A DNA stretch of 9,277 bases from DASUAS01 sp035763625 (GCA_035763625.1 DASUAS010000141.1:1-9277), one strand, 5' to 3'. Numbered from the stretch's first letter, positions 1-6,257 are shown. A program made the numbers and translations. The notes: generated by a model from the letters alone, not told the origin.

Positions 1-770
1 AAGCAGACACCCGGTGCGTCAACGTCGACTGCCCCGCGCAGCGGGTCCAACGCATCGTGTTCTTCGCCGGTCGCTCGGCGATGGACATCGAAGGGCTGGG
101 CGAGGAGCGGGTCACGCAGTTCGTCGACGCCGGACTCCTCACCGACGCCGCCGACGTGTACTCGCTGACGGTCGATCGACTGATCCCGCTCGAGCGCATC
201 GGCGAGCGGTCCGCGCAGCTGTTGGTCGACGCCATCGACCAGTCGCGTTCCCGACCGCTCGCCAAGCTGCTCGTCGGCCTGGGCATCCGCCACGTCGGGC
301 CGAGTGCGGCGCAGGCGCTCGCACGCGAGCTGGGCAGCCTTGATGCCATCGCCGCCGCGAGCTTGGAGGAGCTCGCCGTCGTCGCGGGCGTGGGCGGCGT
401 CATCGCCGAGAGCGTGGTCGCGTTCTTCGCCAACGAGCGCAACCGCGCGCTGGTCGAGCGGCTGCGCGAGGCGGGAGTCAACTTCCGCGGCCCCGAGAAG
501 GCCGCGGTCCGCACCGACCTGCCGTCGCTCGCGGGGATGACCTTCGTGCTCACGGGCACCCTCCCGACGATGACGCGCGAAGAGGCGCAGGCCGAGCTCG
601 AGGCGCGCGGCGGCAAGGTCACCGGCAGCGTGTCGAAGAAGACGAGCTACGTCGTGGTCGGCGCGAGCCCGGGGTCGAAGCTGGCCAAGGCCGAGCAGGT
701 CGGCGTCCCGATCCTCGACGAGGACGCGCTGCGTCAGCTCCTCGAGCACGGACCTGCGCCGTCCGAGTGA
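1..770 (+). CDS. ligA: NAD+-dependent DNA ligase LigA, C-terminal part (5' end cut by window edge)
   Basis: LigA seals nicks in duplex DNA during replication and repair, using NAD+ to adenylate its active-site lysine. Only the C-terminal 255 codons are here, read from base 3; the adenylation and OB-fold domains lie outside the window. The in-window protein opens with the last two cysteines of the four-Cys zinc finger (C5-x4-C10, followed by PAQR). The helix-hairpin-helix region follows from about residue 25, with AMDIEGLGEE, GIRHVGPSAAQALA and VAGVGGVIAESV. The BRCT domain spans about residues 172-250 (LAGMTFVLTGTLPTMTREEA, then KTSYVVVGASPGSKLAKA). This is the standard domain order of bacterial LigA, and the C-terminus is intact. 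A GTG at 57 can be read as a start, but the zinc-finger residues upstream show it is internal. A small GC-rich hairpin follows the stop codon. Confidence 0.97.
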   Translation, partial: ADTRCVNVDCPAQRVQRIVFFAGRSAMDIEGLGEERVTQFVDAGLLTDAADVYSLTVDRLIPLERIGERSAQLLVDAIDQSRSRPLAKLLVGLGIRHVGPSAAQALARELGSLDAIAAASLEELAVVAGVGGVIAESVVAFFANERNRALVERLREAGVNFRGPEKAAVRTDLPSLAGMTFVLTGTLPTMTREEAQAELEARGGKVTGSVSKKTSYVVVGASPGSKLAKAEQVGVPILDEDALRQLLEHGPAPSE

Positions 771-775
771 CGGGC

Positions 776-788
776 CGGGCGAAGCCCG
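776..788 (+). terminator. Small GC hairpin after ligA
   Basis: Six bases after the ligA stop there is a perfect 5-bp inverted repeat, CGGGC-GAA-GCCCG. No T-tract follows. It could serve as a weak or factor-assisted terminator for ligA. A short stem like this also arises easily by chance in such GC-rich DNA, so this is tentative. Confidence 0.3.
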
Positions 789-805
789 CTCCCGCCGCGC
801 CTCGT

Positions 806-827
806 CCCGGTCGCTCGCGTCCGCTCG
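806..827. repeat. Dispersed intergenic repeat, copy 1
   Basis: A 22-bp stretch beginning CCCGGTCGCTCGC and ending TCCGCTCG recurs at 2748-2769 with one mismatch (G at 819 versus C at 2761). Both copies lie in non-coding DNA downstream of a stop codon. In this copy the hexamer GTCCCG also occurs on both sides (804-809 and 832-837). Confidence 0.45.
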
Positions 828-838
828 CTCCGTCCCGC

Positions 839-844
839 TAGCCT
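839..844 (+). promoter_or_regulatory. Candidate -10 element (TAGCCT) of the dehydratase/dehydrogenase cluster
   Basis: TAGCCT fits the actinobacterial TANNNT -10 pattern and ends 30 nt before the ATG at 875. That would leave a short leader of about 20-24 nt carrying the Shine-Dalgarno at 866-872. The same hexamer sits at almost the same distance (29 nt) before the SDR gene start at 5331. I see no convincing -35 box. Confidence 0.45.
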
Positions 845-865
845 CCCGGCGACGACGGACCACAC

Positions 866-872
866 GGGGGAG
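866..872 (+). promoter_or_regulatory. Ribosome binding site (GGGGGAG) for the first dehydratase
   Basis: This purine run ends two bases before the ATG at 875. The spacing is short but workable for the G-rich part. It supports 875 over the in-frame GTG at 890, which would lie too far downstream. Confidence 0.5.
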
Positions 873-874
873 AC

Positions 875-1327
875 ATGGTTGACGAATCGGTGATCGGGAA
901 GCGCTATCCCGGCTACACGTTCCCGATCGAGCGGGGCAAGATCCGGGAGTTCGCGCGAGCGACGATGACGTCGAACCCGGACTACCTGGATGATCCCGAG
1001 GCCGTCATCGAGCCGACCTGGCTCATCGCCTCCGGCTTCTGGGCGCCCGCCGACCTCGCCAACCCGGTCGCGGCGCTCGACATCAACCTCGCCCGGCTGC
1101 TCCACGGCGGCCAGGAGTTCGTGTTCCACGGGCCGCCCCCGAAGGCGGGCGACCTGATCACCACCGAGTCGTGGATCGACAAGATCTACGAGAAGGAAGG
1201 CAAGCGTGGCGGCACCATGCGCTTCGCCGAGATGGTCACCGAGTACAAGGACCAGACCGGCAAGGTCGTCGCGGAGTCGCGCACCACGATGATCGAGACG
1301 GGCAAGCCGGCGACGGAGGGATCGTGA
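875..1327 (+). CDS. MaoC-like (hotdog) dehydratase subunit, HadA-like N-terminal type
   Basis: This 150-residue protein resembles the FAS1-like/MaoC N-terminal dehydratase family, which includes mycobacterial HadA and HadC. Evidence includes the opening GKRYPGYTFPIERGKIREFA, close in pattern to the start of HadA, and the central hotdog strand region HGGQEFVFHGPPPKAGDLIT. The C-terminal strands are MRFAEMVTEYKDQTGKVVAESRTTMIE. In the mycobacterial system such subunits pair with a catalytic HadB to dehydrate (3R)-hydroxyacyl thioesters; the A subunit mainly shapes the acyl-binding channel and lacks the catalytic Asp-His motif. I see no D-x-N-x-I-H motif here, which fits that role. The stop codon shares one base with the next gene's ATG, implying translational coupling and a heterodimer. 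Whether the substrate is ACP-linked (synthesis) or CoA-linked (beta-oxidation, sterol side chain) cannot be told from sequence. Confidence 0.85.
   Translation: MVDESVIGKRYPGYTFPIERGKIREFARATMTSNPDYLDDPEAVIEPTWLIASGFWAPADLANPVAALDINLARLLHGGQEFVFHGPPPKAGDLITTESWIDKIYEKEGKRGGTMRFAEMVTEYKDQTGKVVAESRTTMIETGKPATEGS
1315..1320 (+). promoter_or_regulatory. Ribosome binding site (GGAGGG) for the second dehydratase
   Basis: GGAGGG lies inside the end of the upstream gene, six bases before the ATG at 1327. It decides this start against the overlapping GTG at 1324 and the open frame running back to 1171, which would overlap the upstream gene heavily. Confidence 0.7.
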
Positions 1328-1743
1328 TGCCGAGCTGGGACGAGCTGCAGGAGGGGAGCGCCCCCGACGCGCGGGAGTACGGCCCCATCAGCCGGACCGA
1401 CATGGTCAAGTACCAGGGCGCGTCGGGCGACTTCAACCCGATCCACCACGACGAGGAGTTCGCCAGGTCCGCCGGTTACCCGAGCGTGTTCTCGGTCGGG
1501 ATGCTCCAGGCCGGCATCCTCGCCGGCTTCGCCACCGAGTGGTTGGGCGCGAAGAACGTGCGGCGCTACGCGGTGCAGTTCCGCGAGCAGGTGTGGCCCG
1601 GCGACGTCGTGATCTGCTCGGGCACCATCACCCGCAAGTACGAGGAGGACGGCGAGCGCAAGGTCGACGTCGACCTCCTCTGCACGCGCCAGGCCTCGGG
1701 GGGTGCCGCGATCAAGGGCGAGGCGACGTTCGTCGTACCCTGA
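1327..1743 (+). CDS. MaoC-like hydratase/dehydratase, HadB-like catalytic subunit
   Basis: This 138-residue single-hotdog protein carries the (R)-specific hydratase 2/MaoC signature. YQGASGDFNPIHHDEEFARSAGY contains the family's catalytic pair, D35 and H40, close to the Asp36/His41 reported for mycobacterial HadB. GMLQAGILAGFATEWLG forms the following hotdog helix, and FREQVWPGDVVICSGTITRKY the return strands. It would hydrate trans-2-enoyl thioesters to, or dehydrate them from, (3R)-hydroxyacyl thioesters in the cytoplasm. The segment that reads AHGM in mycobacterial HadB reads SVGM here, so that His is absent; I do not know its effect. Its start overlaps the previous stop by one base (TGATG), so the two subunits are very probably co-translated and form one heteromeric enzyme. 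The length matches HadB. Confidence 0.9.
   Translation: MPSWDELQEGSAPDAREYGPISRTDMVKYQGASGDFNPIHHDEEFARSAGYPSVFSVGMLQAGILAGFATEWLGAKNVRRYAVQFREQVWPGDVVICSGTITRKYEEDGERKVDVDLLCTRQASGGAAIKGEATFVVP
1736..1741 (+). promoter_or_regulatory. Candidate leaderless -10 element (TACCCT) for the alcohol dehydrogenase
   Basis: TACCCT matches TANNNT and ends six bases before the GTG at 1748, the distance expected when transcription begins at the start codon itself. The element overlaps the end of the dehydratase gene. No Shine-Dalgarno sequence lies before 1748, so a leaderless internal promoter is a reasonable reading. It also helps choose the start. Confidence 0.4.
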
Positions 1744-1747
1744 ACGT

Positions 1748-2746
1748 GTGCGCGTGCAGCAGCTCTCCGCCGCGGCGCCGATCGCCTCGCGGCCGCTGGT
1801 TGCGGTCGAGCGCTCGGACCCCCAGCCTGGCCGCGGGGAGGTGCGCGTGCGAGTGCACGCGTGCGGGTGCTGCCGCACCGACCTCCATGTCGTCGAGGGT
1901 GACCTCGAGCTGACCCGACTGCCGATCGTGCCCGGTCACCAGGTGGTCGGGCACGTCGACGCACTGGGTGCCGACTGCGCACTCCTCGGCGTCGGCGACC
2001 GCGTCGGGGTGCCCTGGTTGCACCACACCGACGGCGTCTGCGAGTTCTGCGTGCGCGGCGAGGAGAACCTGTGCATCGCGGCCGAGTTCACCGGGTGGAC
2101 CGTCGACGGCGGCTACGCCGACATGATCGTCGTGCCCGAGGACTTCGCCGTCCGGCTGCCGGCCGACCTCGACGACCTCGCCGCCGCGCCGCTGCTCTGC
2201 GCCGGCGTCATCGGGTATCGCGCGCTGCGGCGGGCCGAGGTGCAGGAGGGAGAGCGCGTCGCGCTGCTGGGCTTCGGGGCGTCGGCCCCTCTCGCCCTCC
2301 AGGTGCTGCAGCACTGGGGCTGCGAGGTCGTGGTCATGACGCGCGGCGAGCACCACCGCGAGCTGGCGCGCGCGCTCGGCGCGGCATGGGTGGGTGGCGC
2401 GGCCGACCCGCCGCCCCAACCGTGCGATCGCGCGATCGTGTTCGCGCCCGCGGGCGAGCTCGTGCCGGTCGCGCTCGAAGCCGTCCGCGCCGGCGGCACG
2501 GTTGCCCTCGCCGGCATCCACATGAGCGACCTCCCGTCGATGCCGTACGAGCTGCTCTGGCACGAGCGAACCCTGCGGTCGGTCGCCAACATGACGCGCG
2601 CCGACGCGCAGGAGTTCATGGACCTCGCCGCGGTCGCGGGCGTCCGCGTCTCGTACGAGGTGTTCCCGCTCGAGGCGGCCAACGACGCGCTGCTCGCGAT
2701 CGCGACCGACGCGGTGCGCGGTGCGGCGGTGCTGCAGATCGCCTGA
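1748..2746 (+). CDS. Zinc-dependent MDR alcohol dehydrogenase (AdhA-like family)
   Basis: This 332-residue protein of the medium-chain dehydrogenase superfamily would oxidise alcohols or reduce aldehydes with NAD(P). The catalytic zinc ligands appear as C39 (in ACGCCRTDLH), H64 (in IVPGHQVVG) and C151 (in LLCAGVIGY). The Rossmann nucleotide site is VALLGFGASAPLALQVL. The GHQ form (rather than GHE) and GVPWLHH fit the subfamily that I recall includes mycobacterial AdhA. The structural-zinc lobe is unusual: the usual four Cys are D95, C98, C101 and C109, so the first ligand is Asp. I chose the GTG at 1748, which lies four bases after the previous stop and behind a possible leaderless -10; GTG 1754 is an alternative. 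It probably belongs with the dehydratase genes, for example handling an aldehyde/alcohol made in the same lipid pathway, but that is inference. Confidence 0.92.
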   Translation: MRVQQLSAAAPIASRPLVAVERSDPQPGRGEVRVRVHACGCCRTDLHVVEGDLELTRLPIVPGHQVVGHVDALGADCALLGVGDRVGVPWLHHTDGVCEFCVRGEENLCIAAEFTGWTVDGGYADMIVVPEDFAVRLPADLDDLAAAPLLCAGVIGYRALRRAEVQEGERVALLGFGASAPLALQVLQHWGCEVVVMTRGEHHRELARALGAAWVGGAADPPPQPCDRAIVFAPAGELVPVALEAVRAGGTVALAGIHMSDLPSMPYELLWHERTLRSVANMTRADAQEFMDLAAVAGVRVSYEVFPLEAANDALLAIATDAVRGAAVLQIA

Positions 2747-2747
2747 T

Positions 2748-2769
2748 CCCGGTCGCTCGCCTCCGCTCG
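2748..2769. repeat. Dispersed intergenic repeat, copy 2
   Basis: This is 21/22 identical to 806-827. It begins two bases after the dehydrogenase stop codon and runs into the hairpin at 2765-2781, so it fills most of the 39-bp gap between convergent genes. Confidence 0.45.
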
Positions 2770-2781
2770 GCTGCGCTGAGC
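2765..2781. terminator. Hairpin between convergent genes
   Basis: GCTCGGC-TGC-GCTGAGC can form a 7-bp stem (one G-T wobble) with a 3-nt loop. It lies in the 39-bp gap where the plus-strand dehydrogenase and the minus-strand membrane protein gene meet tail to tail. Position and symmetry suit a two-way terminator, though neither side has a T-tract. Confidence 0.45.
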
Positions 2782-2785
2782 CCGG

Positions 2786-3277
2786 TCAGGCGCTGGCGCG
2801 GAACGTCCAGCTGTACGAGTACAGGCCCGTGGCCGGGCGGTCCTGCAGCCGCCCGTCCCAGTACTTCACCGTGACCGTGTTGTCACCGGCCCGGAACTGG
2901 CTGATCTCCTTACCCGGGCCCGGTCGGAAGCTCACCGTCTGGATGCCCTGCACGCGGTCGAGCTGGTCCTCGGGGATCTCCACCCCGTCGATCAGCAACA
3001 CCCCGGTGTAGCGATCGGCGAGGTCGACGGTCACCGTGTCGACGAGGCCGGTGAGCTGGCCGGGGAGCGGGCTCACCGCCTCGATGTCGACCGGCAGCGA
3101 CTTCGGCCCGGTCTGGCTCGTGTCCGACTCGTTGAGGAGGACGATGCCGAGGTTCAACGCCACCAGCACCGTGATCGCGATGATCGCGACGCGCCCCGGG
3201 TGCTGGAACAGCCGCCGCCGCGCGGGTGCGGTGGCACTCGGTGCGGCGGTCGGTGCGGCGGTCGGTGCGTCGGGCAT
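2786..3277 (-). CDS. Membrane-anchored protein of unknown function, one N-terminal TM segment
   Basis: I do not recognise this 163-residue protein. It has an Ala/Pro/Thr-rich cytoplasmic N-terminus (residues 2-19, with repeated APTA), a basic stretch RRR at 20-22, and one hydrophobic helix at about 30-48 (VAIIAITVLVALNLGIVLL). An outside domain of about 110 residues follows. That domain alternates hydrophobic and polar residues (VDTVTVDLADRYTGVLLIDG, DNTVTVKYWDGRL, LYSYSWTFRA), suggesting a small beta-sandwich, perhaps Ig-like. There is no lipobox or cysteine. It is divergent from the PASTA kinase, so the two may be co-regulated, and the Thr-rich tail could be a phosphorylation target; both points are inference. 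The reading frame shows strong G/C third-position bias. TAGCCT stands seven bases before the ATG and there is no Shine-Dalgarno, so the mRNA is probably leaderless. Confidence 0.8.
   Translation of the reverse strand: MPDAPTAAPTAAPSATAPARRRLFQHPGRVAIIAITVLVALNLGIVLLNESDTSQTGPKSLPVDIEAVSPLPGQLTGLVDTVTVDLADRYTGVLLIDGVEIPEDQLDRVQGIQTVSFRPGPGKEISQFRAGDNTVTVKYWDGRLQDRPATGLYSYSWTFRASA
3240..3275. repeat. 12-bp tandem repeat in the N-terminal coding region of the membrane protein
   Basis: The unit GGTGCGGCGGTC (plus strand) occurs twice in perfect tandem (3240-3251 and 3252-3263), then a third, degenerate copy (3264-3275). On the minus strand it encodes the repeated APTA peptide at residues 4-12. 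Because 12 is a multiple of three, gain or loss of units would keep the frame. Confidence 0.7.
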
Positions 3278-3284
3278 CGACTCG

Positions 3285-3290
3285 AGGCTA
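3285..3290 (-). promoter_or_regulatory. Candidate leaderless -10 element (TAGCCT) of the membrane protein gene
   Basis: Read on the minus strand, TAGCCT is followed by exactly seven bases and then the ATG at 3277. No Shine-Dalgarno lies between. The arrangement matches gatC at 6983-6988. Confidence 0.5.
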
Positions 3291-3295
3291 ACGCC

Positions 3296-3342
3296 CGCTC
3301 GTGAGCGAACGACAGCGACCCGGGTACCCGCTCCGGTGAGCG
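3296..3342. promoter_or_regulatory. Paired palindromes in the divergent kinase/membrane-protein promoter region
   Basis: Two inverted repeats with the same 5-bp arms occur here: CGCTC-GT-GAGCG (3296-3307) and CGCTC-CGGT-GAGCG (3329-3342). Their left edges are 33 bp apart, about three helical turns. A perfect 10-bp palindrome, CGGGTACCCG (3321-3330), lies between them and touches the second. They sit upstream of both divergent genes, where an operator would be expected. A DNA-binding protein using these sites is inference. Confidence 0.35.
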
Positions 3343-3384
3343 ACCGCGTCGTCGCGGTGCCGCGGATCGTCGGGATGGGACCGG

Positions 3385-3390
3385 TACCGT
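3385..3390 (+). promoter_or_regulatory. Candidate leaderless -10 element (TACCGT) of the kinase gene
   Basis: TACCGT ends six bases before the ATG at 3397 and is part of the palindrome CGGTACCG (3382-3389). The six bases GACCCG that follow are not a Shine-Dalgarno. Leaderless transcription starting at the ATG is the simplest reading. Confidence 0.45.
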
Positions 3391-3396
3391 GACCCG

Positions 3397-5268
3397 ATGG
3401 CGATCTCCGGCGTCGCCGATCTCACCGGCCGCGTCCTCGCCGGTCGCTACCGCCTGCTCGCACCGATCGGTGCAGGCGCGAGCGGTCGCGTCTACGTGGC
3501 CGACGACGTGCGACTGAAGCGCCGGGTCGGTGTGAAGGTGCTGCACCTCGCGCTGGCCGAGGACGCCGGGTTCCTGCGCCGGTTCCGGGCCGAGGCCCAG
3601 GTGGCCGCGTCGCTGAACCACCCCAACGTGATGGCGGTCTTCGACTGGGGCGAGGACGACGTCCCGTTCATGGTGCTCGAGCTGCTCACCGGCGGCAGCC
3701 TCCGCGGCGTGCTCGACGCCGGCGCCCGCCTCAGCCCGTCGCAGGCCGCGCACGTCGGCCGCCAGGTCACGAGCGCGCTGGAGTACGCGCACGCCCGTGG
3801 CGTCGTGCACCGTGACATCAAGCCGGCCAACCTGCTGTTCGACGAGCACGGCATCGTGCGCGTGGCCGACTTCGGCCTGGCGCGGGCGCTCGCCGAAGCG
3901 AGCTGGACCGAGCCCGCGGGCACGGTTGTCGGCACCGCGCGCTACGCCGCGCCCGAGCAGGCCACCGGCGCGCCGCTCGACGGCCGCGCCGACCTCTACT
4001 CGCTCGCGGTCGTGCTCGTGGAGGCGGTCACCGGGACCGTGCCCGTGGTCGCCGACACCGCCATCGGCACGCTCGCGGTGCGTACGCACACCCCGTTGGT
4101 CGCGCCGCTCTCGCTCGGCCGTCTCGGTCCGGTGGTGGAGCGCGCCGGGCGACCGGAGCCGGGCGACCGCTATCCCGATGCCGCCACCATGCGCGCCGCG
4201 CTGGCCGACGCGGCGCGTGCGCTCCCACCACCCCAGCCGCTCCCCCTCGCCGGTCTCGGTGGCGAGATCGACGGCGGACCACCGACGCAGATCGGGCGTT
4301 CGTCGAACCTGTTCGACCAGGACGCCCCGATCGCGCCGCCGGAGGTCGTCGACGAGCCGGTCCGTCCGACGAAGACGCGTCGTCGACGCGCACCCGGCGC
4401 GGTGCGCTGGATCAGCTACGCGGTGATCGTCGCGATCCTGCTCGCCCTGATCGGAGGCGGCGTCGCGCTCGCCGCGGTGGGCGGCGGGGGCACGGTCGCG
4501 GTGCCGTCGCTGGTCGGCCTCACGCAGGCGAACGCGACCCAGGCCGCAGCGGATGTCGGGCTGTCGTTGCGCATCGTGACCCGTACCGCCGACGACCCCA
4601 AGGACACCGTGATCGGCCAGGATCCCGCACCCGGCGCGTTCGTGGGCGAGGACGGCTCGGTCGTGCTGATCGTGTCGCGGGGACCGCCGCCGGTCGCGGT
4701 CGCGAACGTGCAGGGGCAGACGCCCGACGCCGCGCAGGCCGCGCTCGAGGCGCAGGGCTTCGCGGTGAACGTGAAGCACCAGTACGACGACACCGTGCCC
4801 GCGGGCGCGGTCATCGGCACCGATCCCGGGGCCGGCACCGACGCCCCCCGCGACTCCACGCTCCAGCTCCTCGTGAGCGACGGCCCCGCGCCCGTGCCCG
4901 TACCCGACGTGACGGGCCAGACGCTCGACGCCGCGTCGCAGGCGCTCAGCGCCGCCGGCTTCTCGGTCACCCACGACGACGTCTTCAGCGACACGATCCC
5001 GATCGGGAAGGTCGTCGGCACCGATCCCGCCGCCGGCCAGGGTGCAAACCGCGGGTCGCAGGTCGCGGTGCACGTGAGCAAGGGGCCCGAGATGGTGCCG
5101 GTCCCCAACCTGGTGGGCATGACTCTCGAAGCGGCCCAGGCGCAGCTCCAGGCCAAGGGGTTCGAGGTCGACACCCAGAGCTACCTCCCCGGTCGCCTGG
5201 TGCGCGCGCAGTCGCCGGCCGCGAACACCAGCGTCACCAAGGGGACCAAGGTCACGTTGTTCTTCTGA
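3397..5268 (+). CDS. Transmembrane Ser/Thr protein kinase with four PASTA domains (PknB-like)
   Basis: This 623-residue receptor-type kinase should sense muropeptides or cell-wall state outside the cell and phosphorylate cytoplasmic or envelope proteins. The kinase domain (about 16-275) looks active: glycine loop G25-A-G-A-S-G30-R-V, Lys K47, helix-C E66, HRD catalytic D140, N145, DFG D158 and APE at 185-187. T171, T176 and T180 in the activation loop are likely phosphorylation sites. A basic, Pro-rich juxtamembrane linker (RRRR near 330) precedes one TM helix (about 339-361). Four PASTA repeats follow at about 366-432, 433-499, 500-566 and 567-623, most opening VPVP-like with GQT or GMT and a DPxxG core; the protein ends with the last repeat. 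Mycobacterial PknB sits beside pstP, rodA and pbpA. Here none of these is adjacent; instead the divergent neighbour is an unknown membrane protein. Confidence 0.96.
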   Translation: MAISGVADLTGRVLAGRYRLLAPIGAGASGRVYVADDVRLKRRVGVKVLHLALAEDAGFLRRFRAEAQVAASLNHPNVMAVFDWGEDDVPFMVLELLTGGSLRGVLDAGARLSPSQAAHVGRQVTSALEYAHARGVVHRDIKPANLLFDEHGIVRVADFGLARALAEASWTEPAGTVVGTARYAAPEQATGAPLDGRADLYSLAVVLVEAVTGTVPVVADTAIGTLAVRTHTPLVAPLSLGRLGPVVERAGRPEPGDRYPDAATMRAALADAARALPPPQPLPLAGLGGEIDGGPPTQIGRSSNLFDQDAPIAPPEVVDEPVRPTKTRRRRAPGAVRWISYAVIVAILLALIGGGVALAAVGGGGTVAVPSLVGLTQANATQAAADVGLSLRIVTRTADDPKDTVIGQDPAPGAFVGEDGSVVLIVSRGPPPVAVANVQGQTPDAAQAALEAQGFAVNVKHQYDDTVPAGAVIGTDPGAGTDAPRDSTLQLLVSDGPAPVPVPDVTGQTLDAASQALSAAGFSVTHDDVFSDTIPIGKVVGTDPAAGQGANRGSQVAVHVSKGPEMVPVPNLVGMTLEAAQAQLQAKGFEVDTQSYLPGRLVRAQSPAANTSVTKGTKVTLFF

Positions 5269-5295
5269 GCCGCCGGCCCGTCGCCTGGGGACCGA

Positions 5296-5301
5296 TAGCC
5301 T
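5296..5301 (+). promoter_or_regulatory. Candidate -10 element (TAGCCT) of the SDR gene
   Basis: TAGCCT lies in the 62-bp gap after the kinase gene, 29 nt before the ATG at 5331. A short leader would then include the Shine-Dalgarno at 5317-5324. This suggests the SDR gene has its own promoter rather than depending on kinase readthrough. Confidence 0.45.
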
Positions 5302-5316
5302 GCCGGCGTCCTGAAC

Positions 5317-5324
5317 GGAGGGGG
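5317..5324 (+). promoter_or_regulatory. Strong ribosome binding site (GGAGGGGG) of the SDR gene
   Basis: It lies six bases before the ATG at 5331 and fixes that start. Confidence 0.7.
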
Positions 5325-5330
5325 TTCTCG

Positions 5331-6257
5331 ATGGGTGCACTGGACGGCCGGGTCGCGATCGTCACCGGTGCCGGACGCGGGCTCGGTCGCGAGCACGCGC
5401 TGCTGTTCGCGAACGAGGGCGCCAAGGTGGTCGTCAACGACCTCGGCGGCGACCAGGAGGGTGGTGGTGCCGACGCCACTCCCGCGCAGCAGACCGTCGA
5501 CGACATCCGCGCCATGGGTGGCGAGGCGGTCGTCAACGGCGAGAACGTCGCCGACTGGGATGGCGCGCGCCGTCTCGTCGAACAGGCCGTCGACACGTTC
5601 GGCGACCTGCACATCCTGGTGAACAACGCCGGCATCCTGCGCGACCGCGTCATCGTGAACATGACCGAGGACGAATGGGACCGCGTCGTGCGCGTCCACC
5701 TCAAGGGTCACTTCGCACCGACCCACTTCGCCGCGAGCTACTGGCGCGAGCAGACCAAGTCGGGTCGCGAGATCAACGCGGCGATCGTGAACACGACGTC
5801 GACGTCGGGGCTCTTCTCGAATCCGGGCCAGGCCAACTACGACGCGGCGAAGTCCGGCATCGCGACGCTGACCCAGGTGATGGCGAAGGAGCTGGTGCGC
5901 TACGGCGTGCGGGCCAACGCGATCGCGCCTGCGGCCCGCACCCGGCTCACGCTGTCGACGCCGGGACTGGGCGAAGGGATGGCCGCCCCCGACGACGGCA
6001 CGTTCGACGCCATGGATCCGGCGAACGTGTCGCCGATGGTCGCGTACCTCTGCACCGCCGACTGCACGATCACCGGCGAGACCTTCGTGGTGTTCGGTGG
6101 CCGCGTCCAGCGGGTGCAGACCTGGACGCTGGCCGAGGCGATCGAGCAGGAGGGGCGCTGGACGATCGCCGAGCTGGCCGGCCGCGCCGACGAGCTCACC
6201 TCCCGGCTCCCCCTGGAGCAGGGGCACTTCGGCCACCCCCAGTATCCGCAGGCGTGA
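5331..6257 (+). CDS. SDR-family dehydrogenase of the MFE-2 / Hsd4A type ((3R)-hydroxyacyl-CoA dehydrogenase-like)
   Basis: This 308-residue short-chain dehydrogenase closely resembles the N-terminal domain of peroxisomal multifunctional enzyme 2 (17beta-HSD4) and its actinobacterial relatives such as Hsd4A. It would oxidise (3R)-hydroxyacyl-CoA to 3-ketoacyl-CoA with NAD+, in beta-oxidation or sterol side-chain breakdown. Visible motifs are the cofactor loop TGAGRGLGR (12-20), VVVNDLGGD with D37 favouring NAD+, NNAGILRDR (98-106), and catalytic S157, Y170 and K174 in STSGLFSNPGQANYDAAK. VHLKG (122-126) has His where classical SDRs carry Asn, as I recall for MFE-2. NAIAPAARTRLT is another MFE-2-like hallmark. 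The C-terminal 60 residues exceed a minimal SDR (about 250), which is usual for this group. The hydratase pair and SCP-2 protein nearby suit the same pathway; the exact substrate is unknown. Confidence 0.93.
   Translation: MGALDGRVAIVTGAGRGLGREHALLFANEGAKVVVNDLGGDQEGGGADATPAQQTVDDIRAMGGEAVVNGENVADWDGARRLVEQAVDTFGDLHILVNNAGILRDRVIVNMTEDEWDRVVRVHLKGHFAPTHFAASYWREQTKSGREINAAIVNTTSTSGLFSNPGQANYDAAKSGIATLTQVMAKELVRYGVRANAIAPAARTRLTLSTPGLGEGMAAPDDGTFDAMDPANVSPMVAYLCTADCTITGETFVVFGGRVQRVQTWTLAEAIEQEGRWTIAELAGRADELTSRLPLEQGHFGHPQYPQA

Noticed and set aside
1171..1326. Upstream extension of the HadB-like gene
   Set aside because: It would overlap the first dehydratase by over 150 bases and reads as Arg/His-rich shadow sequence; GGAGGG supports the ATG at 1327.
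1703..1747. Upstream ATG start for the alcohol dehydrogenase
   Set aside because: The added residues are Arg/Ser-rich, overlap the HadB-like gene and lack similarity to the MDR N-terminus; GTG 1748 is a better fit.
5272..5307. Two GCCGGC copies 30 bp apart around the SDR -10 box, as a terminator or operator
   Set aside because: GCCGGC is self-complementary and very common at this base composition; a 24-nt loop makes a terminator unlikely.
3154..5340. Minus-strand open frame of 728 codons
   Set aside because: It is antisense to the PASTA kinase and rich in Arg, Asp, Gly and His with no domain pattern. This is the usual shadow of a high-GC gene.
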